DNA of 45,992 nt from the NCBI GenBank assembly GCA_009909005.1, contig JAAAOG010000143.1:1-45992 (forward strand). The letters are read 5' to 3'. Positions 29,601 through 41,652 of the stretch are shown here, piece after piece; position 1 is the first letter of the stretch; each line of letters opens with the position of its first letter. A program made the translations under genes and the position numbers. The notes below the pieces were generated by a model. That model was not told where the DNA came from and ran no database searches. It saw only the letters and a list, made by a program, of their open reading frames with translations. The DNA is from Alphaproteobacteria bacterium (GTDB lineage Bacteria > Pseudomonadota > Alphaproteobacteria > DSM-16000 > Inquilinaceae).

Positions 29601-30575
29601 CTGCCGGAACTTCTGAGTTTCCAAGAACGGTGCTGGCTGCTGCTGGCGGCGCTGGCCCTGGATGCGCTGGTCGGCGATCCGGACTGGCTGTGGCGACGCC
29701 TGCCGCACCCGGCGGTGCTGATGGGCCGGGCGGTCGGCCGTCTCGACAGGGCCCTCAACCAAGAGGCGCATGGCGAGCGCCGGCGCCGGCTGGCCGGCCT
29801 GCTGGCGGTGCTGGCGCTGCTCGCCATGGCGGTCGCGGCCGGGCTCGGGCTGGCTTGGGCCGCCGCTCAGATGCCGCTCGGCTGGCTGCTGGAAATCCTG
29901 GTCGTCGCGGTCCTGCTGGCCCAGCGCAGCCTGTTCGCGCATGTCGGCCGGGTTGCGGCCGGCCTCGAAAGGTCGCTGGAGGATGGCCGGCAGGCGGTGG
30001 CGATGATCGTCGGGCGCGACCCGGCCGTGCTCGACCGGGCCGGCGTCGCCCGCGCGGCGATCGAATCGGCGGCCGAGAACTATTCCGACGGCGTGGTGGC
30101 GCCGGCCTTCTGGTATCTGCTGCTGGGCCTGCCGGGCATCCTCGCCTACAAGGCGATCAACACCGCCGACAGCATGATCGGCCATCGCACGCCGCGGCAC
30201 CGGGCCTTCGGTTGGGCGGCGGCGCGGGTCGACGACGTCCTGAATCTGGTGCCGGCGCGGCTCTGCCCGCTGCTGATCGCGCCGGCCGCCCTGCTGGTGC
30301 GGCGGCGGGACGGCGGCCCATGGCGGGCGCTGCGGGCGGCCTGGCGCGATGCCGGCAGCCACCGCTCGCCCAATGCCGGCTGGCCCGAGGCGGCGATGGC
30401 CGGCGCCCTCGGCCTCGCCCTGGCCGGCCCGCGCCGCTATGGCGAGGGCTGGGTCGACGACGCCATCCAGAACGAGGGCGGCGACCGCCACGCCACGCCG
30501 GACGACATCCGCGCCGCCATCCGCCTGCTGGCCATTGCCGGCGCCCTCGGCGCTGCGGTTTTGTTGGTCCTGTAA
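29601..30575 (+). CDS. cbiB: Adenosylcobinamide-phosphate synthase (CbiB/CobD), apparent CTG start
   Basis: Inner-membrane enzyme that joins adenosylcobyric acid with the (R)-1-amino-2-propanol arm (or its phosphate). The 324-aa product has LDALVGDPDWLWRRLPHPAVLMG, IESAAENYSDGVVAPAFWYLL, AYKAINTADSMIGHRTPRHRAFG, ARVDDVLNLVPARL, GSHRSPNAGWPEAAMAGAL, and several membrane segments. The conserved GDP...PHP start of the family lies upstream of the first GTG (29715), and no ATG, GTG or TTG occurs in frame before it. CTG 29601 is in frame and has GGGAGG 5 nt upstream, so I propose it as the start. It is divergent from btuB and convergent with cobQ. Confidence 0.88.
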   Translation: MPELLSFQERCWLLLAALALDALVGDPDWLWRRLPHPAVLMGRAVGRLDRALNQEAHGERRRRLAGLLAVLALLAMAVAAGLGLAWAAAQMPLGWLLEILVVAVLLAQRSLFAHVGRVAAGLERSLEDGRQAVAMIVGRDPAVLDRAGVARAAIESAAENYSDGVVAPAFWYLLLGLPGILAYKAINTADSMIGHRTPRHRAFGWAAARVDDVLNLVPARLCPLLIAPAALLVRRRDGGPWRALRAAWRDAGSHRSPNAGWPEAAMAGALGLALAGPRRYGEGWVDDAIQNEGGDRHATPDDIRAAIRLLAIAGALGAAVLLVL

Positions 30576-30576
30576 A

Positions 30577-30622
30577 GGAGCGCGGGCATCCTGCCCGCAA
30601 GCGGCCAGGATGGGCGTGCTCC
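30577..30622. repeat. REP-like palindromic unit, copy A
   Basis: A 46-nt imperfect palindrome starts GGAGCGCGGGCATCC and ends GATGGGCGTGCTCC. It contains an internal CGGGCATCCTGCCCG hairpin and the core GCGGCCAGGATGG shared with copy B. It starts right after the cbiB stop and could stop transcripts from both converging genes. Confidence 0.6.
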
Positions 30623-30630
30623 ATAGGCCC

Positions 30631-30678
30631 GGAAGCGCGGCCGTCCCGCGCGCAAAGCGGCCAGGATGGCCGCGCTCC
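30631..30678. repeat. REP-like palindromic unit, copy B
   Basis: A 48-nt unit, GGAAGCGCGGCCGTCC to GATGGCCGCGCTCC, shares the core GCGGCCAGGATGG and the GGAGCGCGG/CCGCGCTCC ends with copy A 8 nt away. It ends 4 nt before the cobQ stop codon. Dispersed-repeat status needs the rest of the genome. Confidence 0.6.
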
Positions 30679-30682
30679 CAGT

Positions 30683-32167
30683 TCACGCGATCGGTCCGGC
30701 CGCGGCAAGGAGCGCCTCGACATCGACGGTCTGTTGCAGAAGGTCGGCGAGGCCGTCGAGCGCGCGGGTGACCGAGGCGTCATAGTCGAGATCGGCGGCC
30801 GGGGCGGCCCCCAGGCTTTCCAGGATGGCGCGGCGCAGCGGGTCCGAGGCGAAAAAGCCGTGGACATAGCAGCCGGCGACCCGGCCGTCGGCCGAGCGGG
30901 CGCCGTCGAGCCGCATCTCGCCCTCCGGCGCCTCCAGCAGCACCAGCGGCCGGGCACAGTCCGGCCCGATGGTGCGGCCCATATGCATTTCATAGCCGCG
31001 GAGCGCACAGCCGCTCGGCACGTGGCAGCCGGTCACCTCCAGGAGCGTCTTGTCGCCGGCCATGACCGTCTCGACATCCAGCAGCCCCAGACCGGGCACC
31101 TCACCCGGCGCCCCGTCGACGCCGTCGGGATCGCGCAGCACCGTGCCCAGCATCTGATAGCCGCCGCACAGGCCCAGCACATGGCCGCCGCGCCGGACAT
31201 GCGCGGCGAGGTCGACATGCCAGCCCTGGGCGCGGAGGAAGGCGAGATCGGCGAGGGTGGATTTCGATCCGGGCAGCAGCACCAGATCGGCGTCAACCGG
31301 CAGCGGCCGGCCGGGCGCCACGAAGTCGACCGAGACCGACGGCTCCAGCGACAGCGGGTCGAGATCGTCGAAATTGGCGATGCGGGACAGCTGCGGTACG
31401 GCGACCTTGACGGCCGCCTGGCCTGAAGACGGCGCGCGCGTCCGGATCTCCATGGCGTCCTCGGCCGGCAGGCCGGCGGCGCCGTCGTAATGCGGGACGA
31501 TGCCGAAACAGGGCCAGCCGGTATGCTCGCCGATGATCCGCACCCCGTCGGCGAACAGGGTGGGGTCGCCGCGCATCTTGTTGATCAGATAGCCCCGGAT
31601 CCGGGCCTTCTCGGCCGGCGCGATGACCGCGGCGGTGCCGACCAGGCTGGCGATGACCCCGCCGCGATGGATGTCGGCGACCAGCACCACCGGCACGCCG
31701 GCGGCCTCGGCAAAGCCCATATTGGCGATGTCGCCGGCTCGGAGATTGACCTCGGCCGGGCTGCCGGCGCCTTCGACCAGCACCAGGTCGGCCCCGGCCG
31801 CCAGCCGGCGGAAGCTGTCGAGCACCACCGGCAGCAGGCTTTCGCGTTGCGCCAGGTAGGCGCGCGCCGACAGGCTCTCCCGGCGCCGGCCCTGGACGAT
31901 CACCTGGGCGCCGGTCTCGGCCTCCGGTTTCAGGAGGATCGGGTTCATGTGGACGGAGAGCGGCACCCCGGCGGCCCGCGCCTGCAGCGCCTGGGCCCGG
32001 CCGATCTCGCCGCCATCCGCCGTGACCGCGGCATTGTTCGACATGTTCTGCGGCTTGAACGGCCGCACCGCCAGCCCGCGCCGGGCGAACAGGCGGCAGA
32101 GGCCGGCGACGATCAGCGACTTGCCGACGTCCGAGCCCGTCCCCTGGATCATCAGCGCCCGCGCCAT
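30683..32167 (-). CDS. cobQ: Cobyric acid synthase
   Basis: Glutamine-dependent enzyme that amidates the b, d, e and g side chains of adenosylcobyrinic a,c-diamide. The 494-aa product has the N-terminal P-loop domain ([55 protein letters not shown]) and a C-terminal class I glutamine amidotransferase-like domain with the nucleophile Cys in [28 protein letters not shown] before it, and the His in [11 protein letters not shown]. It starts 6 nt after the cobO stop and is the last gene of the run cobW-cobN-cobO-cobQ. Confidence 0.96.
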   Translation of the reverse strand: MARALMIQGTGSDVGKSLIVAGLCRLFARRGLAVRPFKPQNMSNNAAVTADGGEIGRAQALQARAAGVPLSVHMNPILLKPEAETGAQVIVQGRRRESLSARAYLAQRESLLPVVLDSFRRLAAGADLVLVEGAGSPAEVNLRAGDIANMGFAEAAGVPVVLVADIHRGGVIASLVGTAAVIAPAEKARIRGYLINKMRGDPTLFADGVRIIGEHTGWPCFGIVPHYDGAAGLPAEDAMEIRTRAPSSGQAAVKVAVPQLSRIANFDDLDPLSLEPSVSVDFVAPGRPLPVDADLVLLPGSKSTLADLAFLRAQGWHVDLAAHVRRGGHVLGLCGGYQMLGTVLRDPDGVDGAPGEVPGLGLLDVETVMAGDKTLLEVTGCHVPSGCALRGYEMHMGRTIGPDCARPLVLLEAPEGEMRLDGARSADGRVAGCYVHGFFASDPLRRAILESLGAAPAADLDYDASVTRALDGLADLLQQTVDVEALLAAAGPIA

Positions 32168-32173
32168 GGCGGC

Positions 32174-32812
32174 CTAGAACTCCACGCCCATCTGCGCCTT
32201 CACCCCGGCGCGGAAGGGGTGCTTGACCATGGTCATCTCGGTGACCAGGTCGGCGGCCTCGATCAGCGGCTCCTTGGCGTTGCGGCCGGTGATGATGACG
32301 TGCGTCATCTCCGGCCTGGCGGCGAGGGTCTCCAGCACCTCGTCGAGCGGCAGGTAGTCGTAGCGCAGGACGATGTTGAGCTCGTCGAGCAGGATCATCC
32401 GGTAGTCCGGGTCGGCGATCATTTCTTTGGCCGCGTTCCACGCCGCTCGGGCGGCGGCGAGGTCCCGCTGCCGGTCCTGGGTCTCCCACGTAAAACCCTC
32501 GCCCATCGAGCGGATGGTGCAGAGGTCGGGGAAGCGGCCCAGGACCTCGCGTTCGCCGGTCTGCCACCTGCCCTTGACGAACTGGACGACGCCGACCTTC
32601 ATGCCGTTGCCGAGCGCCCGGAAGACCATGCCGAAGGCGGCCGTCGACTTGCCCTTGCCCTTGCCGGTATGGACGATGACCAGCCCCTTCTCGATGGTCT
32701 TGCCGGCGACGATCTTGTCGCGTGCCGCCTTTTTCTTGGCCATCTTCTCGGCGTGGCGCCGGTTCAGCTCGTCCTGGTCTTCGGATGGCACCGGGTCTGT
32801 TTCGTTGGTCAT
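32174..32812 (-). CDS. cobO: Corrinoid adenosyltransferase
   Basis: Transfers the adenosyl group of ATP to the cobalt of cob(I)yrinic acid a,c-diamide (CobO/CobA/BtuR family). The 212-aa product has the ATP-binding loop VIVHTGKGKGKSTAAFGMVFRA near residue 45, VVQFVKGRWQTGE, ILLDELNIVLRYDYLPLDEV, and THVIITGRNAKEPLIEAADL, and ends KAQMGVEF. ATG 32812 has GGGAGAG about 8 nt upstream. It lies between cobN, across an 89-nt gap with a palindromic repeat, and cobQ, 6 nt away. Confidence 0.96.
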   Translation of the reverse strand: MTNETDPVPSEDQDELNRRHAEKMAKKKAARDKIVAGKTIEKGLVIVHTGKGKGKSTAAFGMVFRALGNGMKVGVVQFVKGRWQTGEREVLGRFPDLCTIRSMGEGFTWETQDRQRDLAAARAAWNAAKEMIADPDYRMILLDELNIVLRYDYLPLDEVLETLAARPEMTHVIITGRNAKEPLIEAADLVTEMTMVKHPFRAGVKAQMGVEF

Positions 32813-32831
32813 GGTTTTTCTCTCCCTACCC

Positions 32832-32900
32832 GGTCATTCCCGCGCAAGCGGGAATCCAGTGTCGCCGGTTTGCTGGATGCCCGCTTCCGCTGGCATGACA
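32832..32900. repeat. REP-like inverted repeat between cobN and cobO
   Basis: Two arms, GTCATTCCCGCGCAAGCGGG (from 32833) with AATCCAG, and CTGGATGCCCGCTTCCGC with TGGCATGAC, are inverted copies of each other with mismatches. Each arm can also form its own small hairpin. The CATTCCCGC...GCGGGAATCCAG type is a widespread dispersed palindrome in GC-rich proteobacteria. It sits inside an otherwise tight operon. Confidence 0.65.
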
Positions 32901-32901
32901 T

Positions 32902-36684
<3,783 letters not shown>

Positions 36685-36701
36685 CGGCTCGGCGGGCGCT
36701 C

Positions 36702-37802
36702 TCAGCCGGTCAGCAGGGCGGTGGCGGCCGCGCGGTCCATGCCGGTGGTGCCGATGACCACCAGCCTGGTGCCGCGCGCCTCGCCCGGCTTCCAGGGCCG
36801 GTCGAAATAGTGCTCGACCCGGCCGCCGACGCCCTGGATGACGCCGCGCATCGGCTTGCCGGGCACGTCGACAAAGCCCTTGACCCGCAGCACCCGGCGG
36901 TCCTCCAGAACCCGGCGGGCGCGCATGGCAAGCGCCGGCAGATCGGCAGCGGGCTCCAGGGCGACCGAGAAGGACGTGAAATCGTCATGGTCGTGGTCGT
37001 CGGCGCCGTCATGCTCGGAGGGCCGGTTGGCGAGGTCGCTCTCCGCCGCGGCGCCGAGGCCGAGCAACACCTCGGCGGCGATGCGCCCATGCTCGGCCGG
37101 CACCATGCCGATGCCGGGGCGCATCAGCGGATCGAGCAGCCGGCGCACGCTGTCGATATCGCCGTCCGGCAGCAGGTCGGCCTTGTTGAGGATGACCATG
37201 TCGGCCGCGGCCAGCTGCTCCTCCAGCAGCTCGACCAGCGGGCTCTCATGGTCGAGCGCGGCATCGGCCCGGCGCTGGCGGTCGACGGCGTCCGGGTCGG
37301 CGGCGTAGCGGCCATCGGCCACCGCCGCCGCATCGACGACCGCGATCACCCCGTCGACGGTGGTGCGGGTCTGGACCGGGGGCCATTGGAAGGCCTTGAT
37401 CAGCGGCTTGGGCATGGCGAGGCCCGAGGTCTCGATGACGATGTGCTCGGGCGGCGCGGGCCGGTCGAGCAGCGCCGTCATGGTCGGCAGGAAATCGTCG
37501 GCCACGGTGCAGCAGATGCAGCCATTCGCGAGCTCGACGATATCGTCCTCGCCGCAGCTGGCCTCGCCGCAGCCCTTCAGGAGTTCGCCGTCGACGCCCA
37601 TCTCGCCGAATTCGTTGATGATCAGCGCCAGGCGCCGGCCCCGGGCATTGGCCAGCAGGTTGCGGATCAGCGTCGTCTTGCCCGAGCCGAGGAAGCCGGT
37701 GACGATGGTCGCCGGGATGCGCCGGGCCTGGCGGGCGGCGGGCAGCGGGCGCCGCGCCGGGTTGGCGAGGCTGGTGCGTGCGGTGATTGGTCTCTGGTCC
37801 AT
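36702..37802 (-). CDS. cobW: CobW-family GTPase (cobalt delivery protein)
   Basis: G3E-family GTPase metallochaperone, thought to deliver Co(II) to CobN. The 366-aa product from ATG 37802 has the P-loop VTGFLGSGKTTLIRNLL (about 34-50), the metal-binding ELANGCICCTVADDF, VIETSGLAMPKPL, VILNKADLLPDGD, and a His/Asp-rich stretch (EHDGADDHDHDDF) likely to bind metal. The C-terminal CobW_C domain follows. The leader is long and contains a cobalamin riboswitch; a hairpin at 37809-37839 overlaps the likely ribosome-binding GGGGG. This is the first gene of the probable cobW-cobN-cobO-cobQ operon. Confidence 0.95.
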   Translation of the reverse strand: MDQRPITARTSLANPARRPLPAARQARRIPATIVTGFLGSGKTTLIRNLLANARGRRLALIINEFGEMGVDGELLKGCGEASCGEDDIVELANGCICCTVADDFLPTMTALLDRPAPPEHIVIETSGLAMPKPLIKAFQWPPVQTRTTVDGVIAVVDAAAVADGRYAADPDAVDRQRRADAALDHESPLVELLEEQLAAADMVILNKADLLPDGDIDSVRRLLDPLMRPGIGMVPAEHGRIAAEVLLGLGAAAESDLANRPSEHDGADDHDHDDFTSFSVALEPAADLPALAMRARRVLEDRRVLRVKGFVDVPGKPMRGVIQGVGGRVEHYFDRPWKPGEARGTRLVVIGTTGMDRAAATALLTG

Positions 37803-37808
37803 GGCGAG

Positions 37809-37839
37809 CGCCCCCAAAAGCCGGGCCGGGCGGGGGGCG
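37809..37839 (-). promoter_or_regulatory. Hairpin masking the cobW ribosome-binding site
   Basis: CGCCCCC and GGGGGCG (37833-37839 and 37809-37815) form a 7-bp stem. The GGGGG arm is the only Shine-Dalgarno-like sequence, 8 nt upstream of cobW ATG 37802. It fits the translational OFF state of the riboswitch upstream. The pairing is seen; the role is inference. Confidence 0.5.
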
Positions 37840-37946
37840 ATGCGGGCACAGGGTCGCGCGGGGCAGGCCGAAGCGAGGGACTCCGGCCGCAGGCGGTCGC
37901 CGGCGCTCCTCCGGTACACCCCGCCCGGACAGATAGCGTGTTCATC

Positions 37947-38128
37947 GGCTGGCAGGTTTCCTGGCTCGCGGGTCGTCGCCGGCCGATCCGCCTTCCCAAC
38001 GCGCGGGCTTTCGATGGCCAGGGCGTCAGTGGCACAGTGGATCGGCGGCTCGCCGCTTACAGTTGCGGGGGCAGCCCCGGTCTTTCACCGGATTCCCTCG
38101 GAAGGCCCCGCGGACGGGGCATCCAACC
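37947..38128 (-). ncRNA. Cobalamin riboswitch upstream of cobW
   Basis: On the minus strand all landmarks of the B12 aptamer appear in order: P1 GGTTGG (38123-38128), GAGGGAATCCGGTGAAAGAC, CGGGGCTGCCCCCGCAACTG, TAAGCGG, CCACTG, GGGAAGGCGG, the B12 box GAGCCAGGAAACCTGCC (box at 37951-37966), and P1' CCAGCC (37947-37952), which pairs with GGTTGG. About 145 nt separate it from the cobW start. It should repress cobW and the following cob genes when adenosylcobalamin is abundant. Confidence 0.95.
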
Positions 38129-38162
38129 AATGGATAATCGGTAAGCCTTGAAAGCATCGCCG

Positions 38163-39167
38163 TCAAGCGCCGGCCGCGCCGGGACCGGTTCGCAGCGCCT
38201 GCTCCACGCGCTCGAAATCCCGGTCCGAGCCCGGCACGCCGAAGCGCAGCCGCCGTGGGTGGTCGTGAAAGCGGCGGGTCCAGATGCCGGCCCGGGCAAG
38301 ATGGTCATGGACGGCAGCGGCTTGATCGCTCTCGACCAGGCGGAAGAGGGTGGTGCCGCCGGCGACGGACAGGCCGGCCGCCGCCAGCATGCGGTCGAGC
38401 CGGCCCGCCCGCCGCGCCAGATCGCGGCGCGCCGCCTCGATCCAGGCATGGTCGGCGAGGGCCGCGGCGCCGATATGGAGGGCCGGCCCGGAGACCGCCC
38501 AGGGACCCAGCATCGCCTGGAGTCGGTCGGCAAGCACAGGCGGGCCGAGGGCGAAGCCGAGCCTGAGTCCCGCCAGGCCGAAGAACTTGCCGAAGGAGCG
38601 CAGCACGACGAGCCCGGGTTCGGCCGCCGCGCCGGCCAGGCTGATCCCGGGTACCACATCCGCGAAGGCCTCATCGACGACCAGCAGGCCGCCGGCAGCC
38701 CGCATCCCGGCCGTTGCGGCCAGCAGCGCCTCCGGCTCGCGGCGGGAGCCGTCCGGGTTGTTCGGGTTGACCGCCACGATGACCCGGGCGTCGCCGGTCT
38801 CAAGCAGGCCGGTCACCGGCCGCACGGGACAGCCGGACCGGCGCCAGACATGGGCATGCTCGCCATAGGTCGGGGAGAGGATGGCCACCGGCCCGGCCTC
38901 GATCAGCAGCGGCAGCAGCTGGATCAGCGCCTGGGTGCCCGGCGCCGCAACCACCCCCGCCTGCGGCGCAACGCCATAGGCCGACCGTGCGGCGTCGCAG
39001 AGCCGGCCCTCGGCGTCGGCCTGCGGCAGGGCCCGCCAGACACGGTCCGGCAGAGCCGGCACCGGGTAGGGCACCGCGTTGATGCCGGTCGACAGGTCGA
39101 GCCAGCCCGCCGCCGGCGCGCCATAGGCCCGCGCCGCCTCCGCCAGATTGCCGCCATGCGGGATCAT
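38163..39167 (-). CDS. cobC: Threonine-phosphate decarboxylase (aminotransferase-fold)
   Basis: PLP enzyme that decarboxylates L-threonine-O-3-phosphate to (R)-1-amino-2-propanol phosphate, the arm used by CbiB (CobC in Pseudomonas, CobD in Salmonella). From ATG 39167 the product is 334 aa. It begins MIPHGGNLAEAARAYG, the usual family start, then WLDLSTGINAVPYPVP, APGTQALIQLLP, NPNNPDG, LLVVDEAFADV and the PLP-Lys RSFGKFFGLAGLRLG. The frame is open to TTG 39302 and ATG 39221 is also possible, but the extra residues have no family resemblance. It lies upstream of the riboswitch, so it is expected to be transcribed separately. Confidence 0.93.
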   Translation of the reverse strand: MIPHGGNLAEAARAYGAPAAGWLDLSTGINAVPYPVPALPDRVWRALPQADAEGRLCDAARSAYGVAPQAGVVAAPGTQALIQLLPLLIEAGPVAILSPTYGEHAHVWRRSGCPVRPVTGLLETGDARVIVAVNPNNPDGSRREPEALLAATAGMRAAGGLLVVDEAFADVVPGISLAGAAAEPGLVVLRSFGKFFGLAGLRLGFALGPPVLADRLQAMLGPWAVSGPALHIGAAALADHAWIEAARRDLARRAGRLDRMLAAAGLSVAGGTTLFRLVESDQAAAVHDHLARAGIWTRRFHDHPRRLRFGVPGSDRDFERVEQALRTGPGAAGA

Positions 39168-39417
39168 GCGAAAGGCGGGGCCATCGCGTTCGGGTTCCTG
39201 TTCGGGATGCGGTGCATCCATAATCCAGGGGTCGAGGTCGCGTGTCGGGAACGGCACATCCGGCGCATAGGGTAGCAGGCGAAACGGCGGGCGCAATGCC
39301 AACGGACGACACCGTCACCGCCTCGTTGCCGGCGGAGCCGATGGCGGCCATGCGCAACGCGTCAACGCCGTCAATGCCGGACAGCCGCTGCCGCGATTCC
39401 CCGCGGCGACGGCCATG

Positions 39418-40137
39418 TCAGAGCGGCTCGGCGCCGTTTCGCGTCAGCCGGAGGGTGCGGGTGGCGAGCCGGTCGATCGTCCGCCGGTCGTGCGACACGA
39501 TCACCATCGCCTGGCCGAGGGTGCCGAGGAGGTCGATCATGCGCTCTTCCGCCTCTTCGTCGAGGCCGTTGGTCGGCTCGTCCAGCAGCAGGGCGTCGGG
39601 CTGCATCGCCAGCACGGCGGCCAGTGCGACACGCCGCTTTTCGCCGCCCGACAGCCGCCAGGTGATGCGGTCCTCGAAGCCCGCGAGCCCGACCATGTCG
39701 AGCATGTGCCCGGTGATCGCCGCCGCTTCGGCGCGCGAGGCGCCGAGATTGAGCGGCCCGAAGGCGACGTCCTCCCCCACCGTGGGACAGAACAGCTGAT
39801 CGTCGCTGTCCTGGAACAGCAGGCCGACCCGCCGCCGGACCTCGCGGAAGTCACGCTCGCGTCGGCGCGGCTGCCCGAAAATGCTGACCGTTCCGGCAGA
39901 CGGCGTCAGCAGGCCGACGATCACGTGCAGCAGCGTCGATTTGCCGATGCCGTTGGCGCCGGTCAGGCCGATGCGCTCGCCGGGGTGCACGGCCAGATCG
40001 ACGTCGCGCAGGACGGCCCGGCCGTCGTCGCGGACCATGTGGATGCCGTCGAGCTGGATCAGCGGGCCAGCGTCCGGCAGGGCCCTCTTCAGCCGGCCGG
40101 CTGCCGCCGGGGGCGACATGTCTACCATGAACCCCAT
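39418..40137 (-). CDS. cbiO: CbiO-type ABC transporter ATPase (cobalt/ECF importer), lone
   Basis: ATP-hydrolysing subunit of an energy-coupling-factor importer, most likely for cobalt given the neighbours. It has Walker A GLTGANGIGKSTLLHVIVGL, the Q-loop LLFQDSDDQLFCPTVGEDVAFGP (the DQLF pattern is typical of CbiO/EcfA), the signature WRLSGGEKRRVALAAVLA, Walker B DALLLDEPTNGLD, and the switch His in VIVSHDRR. ATG 40137 is chosen (GGTGG about 5 nt upstream); ATG 40128 and GTG 40152 are also possible. The partner membrane proteins CbiM, CbiN and CbiQ are absent from both sides, which is unusual. Co-directional with cobC after a 250-nt gap. Confidence 0.9.
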   Translation of the reverse strand: MGFMVDMSPPAAAGRLKRALPDAGPLIQLDGIHMVRDDGRAVLRDVDLAVHPGERIGLTGANGIGKSTLLHVIVGLLTPSAGTVSIFGQPRRRERDFREVRRRVGLLFQDSDDQLFCPTVGEDVAFGPLNLGASRAEAAAITGHMLDMVGLAGFEDRITWRLSGGEKRRVALAAVLAMQPDALLLDEPTNGLDEEAEERMIDLLGTLGQAMVIVSHDRRTIDRLATRTLRLTRNGAEPL

Positions 40138-40272
40138 TCTACCCACCCGCACACCCTCAAGGCGAGTCCGGTCAATAGCCCAAGGGCTGCGTCCCGCGTT
40201 CTCGGGGACAAGCGTGCTGGACGGGCGGGTTTCCGGGTGGTTTTATTTTCGGCGATTCTCCCGACCAGCCGG

Positions 40273-41634
40273 ATGGTGCCGCCCGTGCCTGCCTTGCGCT
40301 TCGCTCTTGCCGCTTTGCTGATCCTCCTCGCGGCCCTGCCGGGGCAGGCGGAGCCGCGCGACCGCGCCACGGAGCTCGCCTTTCGCCTGCCCGAACCTCC
40401 GCCGGCGCGGCCGCGGCCGGTCGAAGACCCGCGCCTCGCCGTCGCCGCTCCGCCGGAACGCTGCGAAGGCGGACCGCCGATGCTGCGGTTTTCCACGCCC
40501 GTTGCGGCGGAGAGCGAGATCGTCATCGCCGCGGTCGGCGACGTGCTGCTGCATGGCAGCCTGCAACGCCAGGCCTTCGCCTATCCGGACGGCTTCCGCA
40601 GCCTCTGGGCGGCCGTCGAGCCGGTGCTGGCCGGCGCCGATCTCGCCTATGCCAATCTCGAAGGGCCCATCGCCGCCGGCGTGACCAAGATTGGGTCGCT
40701 GGTCGACACCCCCGTCGACCGCTTCGACGACTGGGTCTACAGCAGCTATCCGATGTTCAACTATCATCCGGCGCTGGCGACGGCCCTGGCAGCCAGCGGT
40801 GTGGACGTGGTCTCGACCGCCAACAACCATTCGCTCGACCGATTCGCCGTCGGCGCCGATCGCACCATCGAAGCGGTGTCCGGGGCCGGGCTGGCCTTCA
40901 CCGGCACGCGGCCTGCCGACCGGCCGGACCATCCATGGTACGCCCTTACCGAGGCGGGCCCCTACCGCATCGCCTGGCTGGCCTGCTCCTACAGCACCAA
41001 CGGCATTCCCGATCCGCACGACCAGGTGCTGCTCTGCTACGAAGACGAGCATACGGTGCTGAGCCGGATCGTCAGGCTGAGCCGCGATCCGGCGGTCGAT
41101 GCGGTGGTCCTGACGCCGCATTGGGGCGGGGAGTACACCCACCACCCGCATCCCCGGCAGCAAGCACTCGGACGGGCGGCGCTGGAGGCCGGGGCGACGG
41201 CGGTGATCGGCAGTCACCCCCACGTCATCCAGCCCTGGGAACGGTATGTCAGCCGCGACGGTCGCGAGGGCTTCATCCTTTATTCGCTGGGCAATTTCGT
41301 CAGCGGCCAGCGGGAACTGCCGCGGCGTACCGCGATCGTGCTGCTGCTCGGCCTGGCGGAAGGCGCCGACGGCCGGCTGGCCGTGGCCGGGGCGCGCTAT
41401 CTGCCGATCCGCTTCAACTTCGCCGGCGGGGCCGACGGCCGCACGCTGGGCACCGAGCCTGTCACCGCGGCGGCGGACCATGGCTCGCTCGGCCTGCTGG
41501 CCCGGCTGCTCCACCCCGGCAATGCGGTCTCGCTGGCGGACCGGATGACGACGGTGGACGCCTGCACGCCCCGCCTGACCACGGTCGCCGGGGCGGAGGA
41601 AGAGCCGGCCGGCCCGCCGGTGCTGCTCGACTGA
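40273..41634 (+). CDS. CapA-family (PGA_cap) exported metallophosphoesterase-like protein
   Basis: The 453-aa product has a signal peptide (ALRFALAALLILLAALPGQA) and a CapA domain of the calcineurin-like fold. Motifs: IAAVGDVLLHGSLQ, DLAYANLEGPIAAG, DVVSTANNHSLDRFAVGADR, VVLTPHWGGEYTHHPHPRQQ, AVIGSHPHVIQPWE, and LYSLGNFVSGQ. CapA/PgsA proteins take part in poly-gamma-glutamate export or capsule formation, but the partner genes (pgsB, pgsC) are absent here. A function in polyglutamate synthesis is therefore not supported, and it could be an unrelated periplasmic hydrolase. ATG 40273 is divergent from cbiO; the gene converges with the CoxG-like gene 18 nt away. Confidence 0.88.
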   Translation: MVPPVPALRFALAALLILLAALPGQAEPRDRATELAFRLPEPPPARPRPVEDPRLAVAAPPERCEGGPPMLRFSTPVAAESEIVIAAVGDVLLHGSLQRQAFAYPDGFRSLWAAVEPVLAGADLAYANLEGPIAAGVTKIGSLVDTPVDRFDDWVYSSYPMFNYHPALATALAASGVDVVSTANNHSLDRFAVGADRTIEAVSGAGLAFTGTRPADRPDHPWYALTEAGPYRIAWLACSYSTNGIPDPHDQVLLCYEDEHTVLSRIVRLSRDPAVDAVVLTPHWGGEYTHHPHPRQQALGRAALEAGATAVIGSHPHVIQPWERYVSRDGREGFILYSLGNFVSGQRELPRRTAIVLLLGLAEGADGRLAVAGARYLPIRFNFAGGADGRTLGTEPVTAAADHGSLGLLARLLHPGNAVSLADRMTTVDACTPRLTTVAGAEEEPAGPPVLLD

Positions 41635-41652
41635 CGGTGCCGGGACGAACGC

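Noticed and set aside
40273-41634. Poly-gamma-glutamate synthesis locus
   Set aside because: Only the CapA-like protein is present; the ligase and membrane partners are missing on both sides.
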